64,000 bases of DNA from Leishmania martiniquensis (lineage: Eukaryota; Euglenozoa; Kinetoplastea; Trypanosomatida; Trypanosomatidae), in NCBI RefSeq assembly GCF_017916325.1, contig NC_090163.1, forward strand, positions 317,501-381,500. Reading direction: 5' to 3'. Under the pieces are notes generated by a model. It made no database searches, was not told where the DNA came from, and worked only from the letters and a program-made list of their open reading frames with translations. The position numbers were made by a program, and so were the translations under genes. This document shows positions 53,101 through 59,946 of the stretch, piece by piece. Each line of letters opens with the position of its first letter. Position 1 is the stretch's first letter.

Positions 53101-53274
53101 ACCCACGAGTTCGTTCGGCGGGCGGAGGATCTGCCCGCTGCTGCTGCAACCGACTCGGCCCCTCCAGGTTCTGCCAACGGCGGCAATGTCGGCCCCTCAG
53201 CGGCTGACCTGCGGCACGTGCTTTCGCCACATCCGGTGATGTCACGTGACCTGGCAGCGAAAACAATGATTTAG
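50104..53274 (+). CDS. Large protein with repeated dsRBD-like segments, probably mitochondrial
   Basis: 1,056 residues from ATG 50104; ATG 50158 (MPLLRRRRWKRLH) is an alternative. The first 35 residues are Arg-rich with no acidic residue, as in mitochondrial presequences. Five segments share a double-stranded-RNA-binding-like layout of strands then a helix with A-x-x-x-C-A-x-H-A: about 180-215 (LAVVAACMHAERCLDAL), 510-580 (LTAARDLCAMHAELLLQWFGI), 634-667, 688-735 (VAILLCALHAVDVLCAL) and 876-940 (GAERMMYIHALRIVRVLGL). Linkers are acidic or Pro-rich (for example 800-830). Multiple degenerate dsRBDs suggest a structural RNA-binding subunit, for example in kinetoplastid RNA editing, mitoribosome assembly or RNA processing; that is inference. 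No catalytic motif is visible. Confidence 0.85.
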   Translation: MRTQPPWWSSCGRLALAHMPLLRRRRWKRLHTVHLAEVPMPGTISCARRHVQCDGFIGHSAVRYSATTKAHISSTPMPDSHASASCRGELVRLTQVDTFSQSRVKNYFQRVAAPSAACTFTAAGRSDRSSGGGRGVETPPRLLSGPERAKYAALIGPVVPENMWISSFGLPVDVLVESKISRQSITVIGLAMEAKLAVVAACMHAERCLDALNIPLFTSEKRQHQRVLQAAAEGRTAPEITAVPLELSSVQLPLGVFLPSATFAEAVRVAGKSQSFQRVHTSLETSRDRNGGASSTLSTSTRGQRSRSKNGLLSRSVRRWQAVEPRYGAEWFIRATLEELASLQSTIFAHTRALGDEDDEDPDEIDNVVISAEEVQILQPEVVPDRGTGAAAAVTGTERSLSCREDRGVRAVAAPQALACVPRVLAASSKSAYAMLDETEGGTFDLVEVDYECWWFEAETPGSRCLCDPGAVGRVSRYLKRLTGHDFDASVRTRSAEEDTNVWQQQPVKVSVVLKTWYTMWLDIPGIPVPAVGKATTLTAARDLCAMHAELLLQWFGIHVYETPREQAMYYDACLRWGRLMAVEPIDPATIDVKTASLPKPLKEWFRSIRKLRARRSERSVVEKLLHLNRIVVHISRTHLVEVNITGVPAYAELLSLVCACLRAFMVAVRHPYESAIFCYIYTKGSQYRATVYLPLPERYGVRGGYSIGSTPEVAILLCALHAVDVLCALDVVPAACMEQQRWQRMMELRESLGLILPASYQYKKKLERASSPEAAAALRPPPPPPDPRLRSPPAYRDVPLSPITKIPPHKEVWQVMLIDADVFDVAPDLRLLNDEAMRLRLGTLFDLPQTIFEEFAQYAFGGRLGKSQHPEHIFHYTGPQHYRGLSRRFANNHWMEMPLDHAVYGRRVALGRCLNRKGAERMMYIHALRIVRVLGLTPWDTLPLSTLAKELYSNNLTRATLRCRQWKWVCDVLLECNHIDGATGSSYKEGAAVPEAEITHEFVRRAEDLPAAAATDSAPPGSANGGNVGPSAADLRHVLSPHPVMSRDLAAKTMI

Positions 53275-53900
53275 GGAGCCTTTTTTCGGCTTGCTGCTGT
53301 GGTGGAGCATCACAAAAGGGCGGAACTGCCGGGACGGACGTACTAATGCGCGCAAGCACTCGCAAAGGGGAGGCGTGGATGACCAGTGACGGATGAAGAG
53401 GTGGCAGCTAGTAGATCGGAGCTCCATCAAGGATGTTCGCGCCCCTGACTCTTTTCCGACGATCGAGCGCGGTGCCCTGCGCAGCGTCACCGTGGGGACC
53501 AAAGAGAACCACGTTTGTCTTCCCCTGGCAGGGGAGCGGCATGGCCATTTACACGCCGTCTCGTACGAGCGAACTTTGAAGAAATCGCAGCTCCGCAACC
53601 CTCGTCTCTTGCCCGCACGTCGACCTCGGCGTCTCCCTCCGATCGAACTACGCCAGAGGCACCCCCTCATTCTTTATGCTACAACCTCGTTCCTTCAGAA
53701 TCCTTTGCCGCTTTCTCCCTCTCTGGCCGCCGTATCCGTGGTCGGCGTACTTACATGCTTTCCCCTTTCTCCTTCACACCCACCACGAGCACGCAGACGA
53801 CCAAAAGAGGCAGTTCTAAGCAGAGAAGGCACGCGGCTGTGCCGAGGGACTGCGCATGCCTTCCCGCGCATGCCAAGGACCAGACAGGCTGCGTATTGGT
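53275..53900. other. Unique region between the dsRBD-like gene and the S20 repeat
   Basis: No gene seen. Mixed sequence to about 53680, then pyrimidine-rich. It ends where the 1.17-kb direct repeat begins. Confidence 0.6.
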
Positions 53901-54316
53901 GCGTCTCTCTCTCTTTAACTCTGCATGGCTGTGAGTATGTGCGGCGCCTTCCTCTCTCTCGGTGTCTGTGTGTGCTGCGCATTGCCCGCTTTCTTCCTTA
54001 CAGACAGCGTTGCCGGTGTTTTCATCTGCCTTTCATGCTGTCTCTCCTCTGACGTCTGCGTTCGGGGGGATGGGGTTGCCGGCGCTCTGTGCTCTCTCCC
54101 GCGCTCTCTCCTTGATGGCGTGGGTGAAGGAGGTCGGCGCCTCGGCAGCTCGTCGCCCTCGCGGCTGTCCCTCGCCTCTCCACCGGTGCATGTGGGCCCT
54201 CCACGTCTCTTTGTCTCGTCCCCTCTCTACCTGCTGCTGCTTTGCCACCTCCGCGCTGGCACTCGACGTGCATCGCGTGCTGCCTCCACACACGCGCACC
54301 TATTAACCGCGCCACG

Positions 54317-54355
54317 TCCTCCTTCCTACCTCGCCCTGCGGTTGACGACGCGCAG
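54317..54355 (+). promoter_or_regulatory. Predicted trans-splicing acceptor, S20 copy 1
   Basis: A TCCTCCTTCCTACC tract is followed by the first AG in GCGCAG (54354-54355), leaving a 27-nt leader, typical for ribosomal-protein mRNAs. Confidence 0.6.
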
Positions 54356-54382
54356 ATTCCTTGGCACTTGACTACGTTCGAA

Positions 54383-54733
54383 ATGGACTACCCGAAGAAG
54401 AACCAGGCAGCGCCCGCGGAGGGCCAGACGGTGCGTCTGACGATCACATCACGCAACGCGAAGGCGGTGGAATCTGTCACGTCGCAGCTGCTGACGCGCG
54501 CGCGCGACGAGAAGGTGACGATCCACGGCCCCGTGCGTCTGCCGACGCGCACGCTGAAGATCACGACCCGCAAAACGCCTTGCGGTAACGGTACGAACAC
54601 GTGGGACACGTTCGAGCTGAAGATCTACAAGCGCATCATCGATCTTCACGCGCCGACGGAGCAGGTGAAGCGAATCACGAGCTTCACGCTGGAGTCTGGC
54701 GTGGACGTGTCGATCACGATCCTGAACCGGTAA
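54383..54733 (+). CDS. RPS20: 40S ribosomal protein S20 (uS10), copy 1
   Basis: 116 residues from ATG 54383 (MDYPKKNQ); the frame is open upstream but only through the leader and splice acceptor. uS10 signatures run throughout: VRLTITSRNAKAVESV, the GPVRLPTRTLKITTRKTPCG loop with the basic RKTPCGNGTNTWD segment, FELKIYKRIIDLHAP, and the C-terminal strand ITSFTLESGVDVSITIL. uS10 lies in the head of the small subunit facing the mRNA entrance side. This copy ends Leu-Asn-Arg, the other Leu-Asp-Arg. It is duplicated with its flanks around a PPR gene. Confidence 0.98.
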   Translation: MDYPKKNQAAPAEGQTVRLTITSRNAKAVESVTSQLLTRARDEKVTIHGPVRLPTRTLKITTRKTPCGNGTNTWDTFELKIYKRIIDLHAPTEQVKRITSFTLESGVDVSITILNR

Positions 54734-55945
54734 GTGGCACGCATGCGTGCGCAGTGCCACCAGCGCACCGCGCTGACGGTCTTTTGCTGACCAACCCACC
54801 TCTCCACCGGCGCCGGCGCGCCGCGCGTGCGCGTGTGGTGTGGTCGGGGGCTGCCCTGCGCGCCGTCCTCCCCGCCCCAGCGTCACCACGACGCCGCCGC
54901 CACGTGTGCTGCCGCCGTGCCCCGGCGTTGTCAACTTGCCAAGACTGATTTTCCTCTTTCCTTTCTCCTGTTATCATTGACATTCAACACCGAAGCGCAA
55001 TACCAACAGCAACTCGCAGCGGGGGTCCCAGAGCACCACCGCGTGCGCCTCTGCAGCCCGCGGCATCTGCGCCCACCATTCACTCGCATTGTGTGTACAA
55101 GGGGCGCACAAACGGCCTTGTCTGGGGAGATCGGCTCACCCAACGGAGGCGAACACCCCTCTGAGTCGCTTACTGGATGTCAAGAAGCTCTTGCAGGCGA
55201 ATGCTTCTGCAAGGAGGCAGTGGCGCGCCGCTCTCACAGCTGGCTTGATCTGGCTAGGCTCACTGCAGGGGTGGTGAGCCCGCCGTGCATATGAGGTTTT
55301 TCAGTCTGTCACTGGCATGCAGTCCTCTTCGGCAGGCTGCCGAGGCGACTCGGCATGAACTCGTCCCTTTCGCGCTAGTGCTGCTGCGAGGCACTTGTGG
55401 GGGCGCTGGTTTCCACCCCTCCTCTCTCTCACGCTTTCCTCTTCATTGCACAGCCGCCAAGACGCGTATAACACCGCGCTGTGCCCTGCAGATCACATCA
55501 GGCGCTACGGTGCCGCTTTCGGGCGCTCTTTCTTCTTGTTAGTTTCACCTGCGATCTCATCTCTCCTCCTGCCCCTCCCCCACCTGGCCTTTATTGTTGG
55601 AGACGCCACAACCACTAAACGACGAGAGGCGGAGGCGCTGGGTGCTGCAGGCGGCGTTTTGTGTGCAGAGAGACGTACTCTTGTACAGGTCTAGGGGAGA
55701 ACGTGACACACCCACACGCACATATACATTCAGTATTCTCTAACCTCACGGAATTGGTTGCGGCGGCTTGGATTCTCATCGTGAGGCTTGGTCGATTCCT
55801 CCGCTCGCGTCGCTGACACCCTCCGCCTAAGGTGACCGGCGACTTCCTTGCCCCCATTGGCGCCTGATAACGCGGCCCCCCTTCTTCCCCTTCCCCTCCC
55901 CTCTTTCTGCCTCCGGCTCCCGCCTTCTCCCTCCTGTCGACAGGC
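54734..55945. other. Intergenic region between S20 copy 1 and the PPR gene
   Basis: The first 338 bases belong to the direct repeat. The rest is unique and shows no gene; a pyrimidine tract (about 55870-55940) ends in an AG at 55943. Confidence 0.6.
55876..55943 (+). promoter_or_regulatory. Predicted trans-splicing acceptor that questions the PPR start
   Basis: A long C/T tract without AG ends in TCGACAG (AG at 55942-55943), only two bases before ATG 55946. If this AG is used, the leader would be almost absent, and the in-frame ATG at 55991 becomes the better start. Confidence 0.5.
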
Positions 55946-57877
55946 ATGCCACCGCCGTCGCCGTCCCTCGTAAACGTCCTGTCAAGAGAGATGGACAAGA
56001 AGACCGCTCTTGCACAGCTGCGACAGTCCAAGCTGATGTATGAGCGAGGCCTCGAGCGGCAGGAGGCAGAAAGACGAGCAAAGCTTAATCGTTTTCTTGA
56101 TCAGTGCAAGCACGCCAGCCAGTGGGCGATCTCTCTCGCGGCTCTTGAGGACGCGGTGCGGCACGGCGTTATGCCCAACGATGCGGCTCTCTGCCGCGCC
56201 ATGTACCAGTGCGGACAGCGAGGGCAGCTGCAGGCTGCGAAGCGGGTGTACGTCGATCTTTACCGTCAAATCGGCCGTCCTCGCCCTCTGACGGCTCATG
56301 TCGCCTTCATGGCTGCCTGCGCAGACGCCGGCGATTTCGCCGAAGCTCATCGGCAATTTTGTGTACTGCGTGACCGAGATGTTGCACAGCACCGCAAAAA
56401 TTCGGCGCACTGCCCAGTGGTGAACGACGACCTCACAAGTGAGTATTTGCGAGCCGCGCTCTGCGCCTCGCTATGCCATCGGCCAGCGAGTGGAGAAGAA
56501 AGCGGCGCTGCAGTGGCCGGCGCGGCTCCAATACCCGTCCCACGGGCTCAAGAAGGCTCCGTCTCGGAGTCGCACCATACTGGAACGCTTCCAGATACGG
56601 AGAAGGAGGAGGCACCGCATAGGACAGCGCGTCGGTGGAAGCAGCCCCACCGCGATGATGGCTACAACGGCCAGCCATGCGCGCAAGCCACGACGCAGGC
56701 TGCCGACGGCACACCCGCCCCCTTTCCATGGCAAGTGGCGCTAGAGGAGTTCGTTGCCCTGCGCAAGGATGCGGAGGTGTTTCGCCCGAGCAACGAGCTG
56801 ACACCGTTGCTACTGGAGACTGCGACGCAGCTCGCCTGCGTAGGTCGACAGTGGCAGTTGTGTCTTTCAATCCTCCGTGGCGCGGAGGCTGAGCAGGCGC
56901 TCATCCCACCGGAGGCATATGACGCGGCAATTCGTGCCTGCTACCAAGCCCAGAAGCATACGCACGTCATGCGACTGATGGAGCAGATGGTGGCGACGCG
57001 GGTGCCTCCTGATGAGCGCAGCGTGCGCCTCGCGCTGGCCGCGTCGGAGGAGGTGTCAGCTCAGGAGCGTGCCTGCAAGACGATCTCATCATCTCCAGCG
57101 ATCGAACCGGGTGGCGGGAGTGACCGTGGGTGGTCGATGGCACTTGTACTCTTTCAAGCCCTAGAGCGCAATGGATTCCCTCTATACCAACAGAGCTACG
57201 AGGCACCGCTGCGTGCGTGCGCCAACGCTGGCCGATGGAAGGAAGCCTTTCAGGTGTTGGAAGTCATGCGGCGCGACCGACGACCTGTATCAGCCGCGGT
57301 GTACGCTCAGGCGCTAGCCGCGAGAATCGAAGCTGCCAGCACGTGGTCGGAAGTGCGTCGACTGATGCACGCCTCCAGCCTTTCGGAGAGGCATACGAGC
57401 CTTACGGTGCTCTATCTTGCCGCACTGCGAGCCTGCGTGCGACTGCGCGACTGGAAGCACTTTGCTGAACTGAACCGCGAGATGCGGGATCGAGACATGC
57501 CGGAAACATTCGAGAAGATGAGAGTGCTGATCGAGGCAGCTTATCATCAGGGGCAGTACCACAGTGTGCTCATGAGATTCGCTCGGTTTGAAAACATTAC
57601 GCAGTACGAACGCCGCCGCGTCCTTCAGGACAAAATGGTGCGCCTCTACGAGGAGGACTTTGAGCTGTCCCCGGCGCTGCTAGAGATGGTGCTAGAGGCG
57701 TTTGAACAGATTAAGGGGCACGCCGATACTGTGGCGGAGGCCGCATACCATGCCGCGCTGCAGCGCAAGGAGGGAAGGGGCGGTGGGCAGAGCCTTGCCG
57801 GTGCCCACACCGCCCCAGAAGAATGGATGTTCTCACAAAAGGCCCGTGCGGCGCGTACCTCACCCGATTTTCACTGA
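55946..57877 (+). CDS. Pentatricopeptide-repeat (PPR) protein
   Basis: 643 residues from ATG 55946, or 628 from ATG 55991 (MDKKTALAQ). Helical-hairpin repeats of about 35 residues match the PPR pattern: about 76-140 (PNDAALCRAMYQCGQRGQLQAAKRVY, then AHVAFMAACADAGDFAEAHRQF), 320-365 (YDAAIRACYQAQKHTHVMRLMEQM), 410-460 (YEAPLRACANAGRWKEAFQVLEVM) and 489-525 (YLAALRACVRLRDWKHFAELNREM). PPR proteins bind single-stranded RNA, nearly always in mitochondria. In kinetoplastids they act in mitoribosomes, mRNA stability or polyadenylation. No strong presequence is visible. A low-complexity, Ser/His-rich insert (about 165-250) separates the repeat groups. It sits between two S20 copies but is not part of the repeat. 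Confidence 0.88.
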   Translation: MPPPSPSLVNVLSREMDKKTALAQLRQSKLMYERGLERQEAERRAKLNRFLDQCKHASQWAISLAALEDAVRHGVMPNDAALCRAMYQCGQRGQLQAAKRVYVDLYRQIGRPRPLTAHVAFMAACADAGDFAEAHRQFCVLRDRDVAQHRKNSAHCPVVNDDLTSEYLRAALCASLCHRPASGEESGAAVAGAAPIPVPRAQEGSVSESHHTGTLPDTEKEEAPHRTARRWKQPHRDDGYNGQPCAQATTQAADGTPAPFPWQVALEEFVALRKDAEVFRPSNELTPLLLETATQLACVGRQWQLCLSILRGAEAEQALIPPEAYDAAIRACYQAQKHTHVMRLMEQMVATRVPPDERSVRLALAASEEVSAQERACKTISSSPAIEPGGGSDRGWSMALVLFQALERNGFPLYQQSYEAPLRACANAGRWKEAFQVLEVMRRDRRPVSAAVYAQALAARIEAASTWSEVRRLMHASSLSERHTSLTVLYLAALRACVRLRDWKHFAELNREMRDRDMPETFEKMRVLIEAAYHQGQYHSVLMRFARFENITQYERRRVLQDKMVRLYEEDFELSPALLEMVLEAFEQIKGHADTVAEAAYHAALQRKEGRGGGQSLAGAHTAPEEWMFSQKARAARTSPDFH

Positions 57878-58129
57878 TGGTCTTCTCCATCGCCCCCCCT
57901 CCCCACCTCACCATTCACAAACACACTCACATCCACAGAATCGAAGCGTAGAGAAGTCGCTGTGAGACGCACATCGCCTTCATCGGAAGACCTCTGTGCA
58001 CGGGACCTCTCTGGGGTGGACAGAGGAACGACCGAAATATGATCTGTCCAGCGCGACGGGGCGAACGTTCACATGCATGACGGAAACGCTCCACCTCCTT
58101 TATGTGCGTTCCACGCGCCTTTAACGCCC
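57878..58129. other. Unique spacer before S20 repeat copy 2
   Basis: Short unique sequence, no gene. The boundary with the repeat is at a CT-rich tract. Confidence 0.6.
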
Positions 58130-58545
58130 GCGTCTCTCTCTCTTTAACTCTGCATGGCTGTGAGTATGTGCGGCGCCTTCCTCTCTCTCGGTGTCTGTGT
58201 GTGCTGCGCATTGCCCGCTTTCTTCCTTACAGACAGCGTTGCCGGTGTTTTCATCTGCCTTTCATGCTGTCTCTCCTCTGACGTCTGCGTTCGGGGGGAT
58301 GGGGTTGCCGGCGCTCTGTGCTCTCTCCCGCGCTCTCTCCTTGATGGCGTGGGTGAAGGAGGTCGGCGCCTCGGCAGCTCGTCGCCCTCGCGGCTGTCCC
58401 TCGCCTCTCCACCGGTGCATGTGGGCCCTCCACGTCTCTTTGTCTCGTCCCCTCTCTACCTGCTGCTGCTTTGCCACCTCCGCGCTGGCACTCGACGTGC
58501 ATCGCGTGCTGCCTCCACACACGCGCACCTATTAACCGCGCCACG

Positions 58546-58584
58546 TCCTCCTTCCTACCTCGCCCTGCGGTTGACGACGCGCAG
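58546..58584 (+). promoter_or_regulatory. Predicted trans-splicing acceptor, S20 copy 2
   Basis: Identical to the copy 1 signal. AG at 58583-58584, 27-nt leader. Confidence 0.6.
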
Positions 58585-58611
58585 ATTCCTTGGCACTTGA
58601 CTACGTTCGAA

Positions 58612-58962
58612 ATGGACTACCCGAAGAAGAACCAGGCAGCGCCCGCGGAGGGCCAGACGGTGCGTCTGACGATCACATCACGCAACGCGAAGGCGGTGGA
58701 ATCTGTCACGTCGCAGCTGCTGACGCGCGCGCGCGACGAGAAGGTGACGATCCACGGCCCCGTGCGTCTGCCGACGCGCACGCTGAAGATCACGACCCGC
58801 AAAACGCCTTGCGGTAACGGTACGAACACGTGGGACACGTTCGAGCTGAAGATCTACAAGCGCATCATCGATCTTCACGCGCCGACGGAGCAGGTGAAGC
58901 GAATCACGAGCTTCACGCTGGAGTCTGGCGTGGACGTGTCGATCACGATCCTGGACCGGTAA
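58612..58962 (+). CDS. RPS20: 40S ribosomal protein S20 (uS10), copy 2
   Basis: 116 residues from ATG 58612. It differs from copy 1 only at residue 115 (Asp instead of Asn, codon GAC instead of AAC); every other base of the gene is the same. Because the leader and the first 338 bases downstream are also shared, the two mRNAs may differ only in the distal 3'UTR. Two identical-in-function copies may serve dosage, a usual arrangement where transcription is not regulated gene by gene. Confidence 0.98.
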   Translation: MDYPKKNQAAPAEGQTVRLTITSRNAKAVESVTSQLLTRARDEKVTIHGPVRLPTRTLKITTRKTPCGNGTNTWDTFELKIYKRIIDLHAPTEQVKRITSFTLESGVDVSITILDR

Positions 58963-59946
58963 GTGGCACGCATGCGTGCGCAGTGCCACCAGCGCACCGC
59001 GCTGACGGTCTTTTGCTGACCAACCCACCTCTCCACCGGCGCCGGCGCGCCGCGCGTGCGCGTGTGGTGTGGTCGGGGGCTGCCCTGCGCGCCGTCCTCC
59101 CCGCCCCAGCGTCACCACGACGCCGCCGCCACGTGTGCTGCCGCCGTGCCCCGGCGTTGTCAACTTGCCAAGACTGATTTTCCTCTTTCCTTTCTCCTGT
59201 TATCATTGACATTCAACACCGAAGCGCAATACCAACAGCAACTCGCAGCGGGGGTCCCAGAGCACCACCGCGTGCGCCTCTGCAGCCCGCGGCATCTGCG
59301 GCCACCGTTTGCCGGAAAGTTCTGCAGGGGAGATTTTTAAGCGGCGCCTTAAGCCGTTCTTCACGTTTAGGTACGTCTCGCAGCAGATTGGACGCCGTGG
59401 AGAAGGCGCCGTTTGGTACACTGCGAGGACGCTACGTGAAGTTGGTCTCGCGGCCATGTATGCCCAGTCAGCCATCTCGAAGACAGCTGCCTCTTTGGAA
59501 CATGGAATACCGCTGCACTTTGTATCGCTGTTTTTTTTTCCTGGCCGCTGCTTTGTCCTCTATGTGGACCACGCCGCTGAGCGAGAAAAAAACGCTGCGG
59601 CTGGGTGTGCTGGCAGCATTACGTGTTGCGGAGGAAGCGCTGAATGGAGTGCGGTGCAGCCTGCCTCAGTTTCGTTTTTCATCGCGAATCTGCCTTAGAC
59701 GCAGTCCACTCTCACACATATCCACACGGATTGGCGAAGCGCGGAGCGACACACTACACGTGCACTCTCCTTTACCCCTCCCCTCCACACACACACACAT
59801 ACACATAGAGAGAAGCTGGAACGGAGGTGAACAGCTTGCCGCTCATCCTTGTCGGCAGGCACGACGCAGTCCACCTCTGCTGACTTGCCGCTCGGTAGAT
59901 ACTGCGCGGTTCGTTCGCTGGCGTAGATATCCTGCGCGCAGTGGCC
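58963..59946. other. Intergenic region after S20 copy 2
   Basis: The first 338 bases are repeat. The rest is unique with no gene; a T-run near 59530, a pyrimidine tract at about 59765-59785 and a CA run (about 59788-59800) precede the next gene. Confidence 0.6.

Larger units (their letters stand above)
53901..55071 (+). repeat. 1,171-bp direct repeat, copy 1 (contains an S20 gene)
   Basis: Matches 58130-59300 at an exact offset of 4,229 bases. Reading both copies, I found one difference: A at 54725 versus G at 58954, inside the coding sequence. The repeat carries about 480 bases upstream and about 340 bases downstream of the S20 coding region. Confidence 0.95.
58130..59300 (+). repeat. 1,171-bp direct repeat, copy 2 (contains an S20 gene)
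   Basis: Partner of 53901-55071, same orientation. Left boundary at GCGTCTCTCTCTC. Right boundary at CATCTGCG, after which the copies diverge. Confidence 0.95.

Noticed and set aside
53925..54371. 148-codon frame upstream of S20 in both repeat copies
   Set aside because: It is repeated only because the DNA is repeated. It overlaps the leader and splice acceptor, and its sequence is pyrimidine-derived Ser/Leu/Cys-rich.
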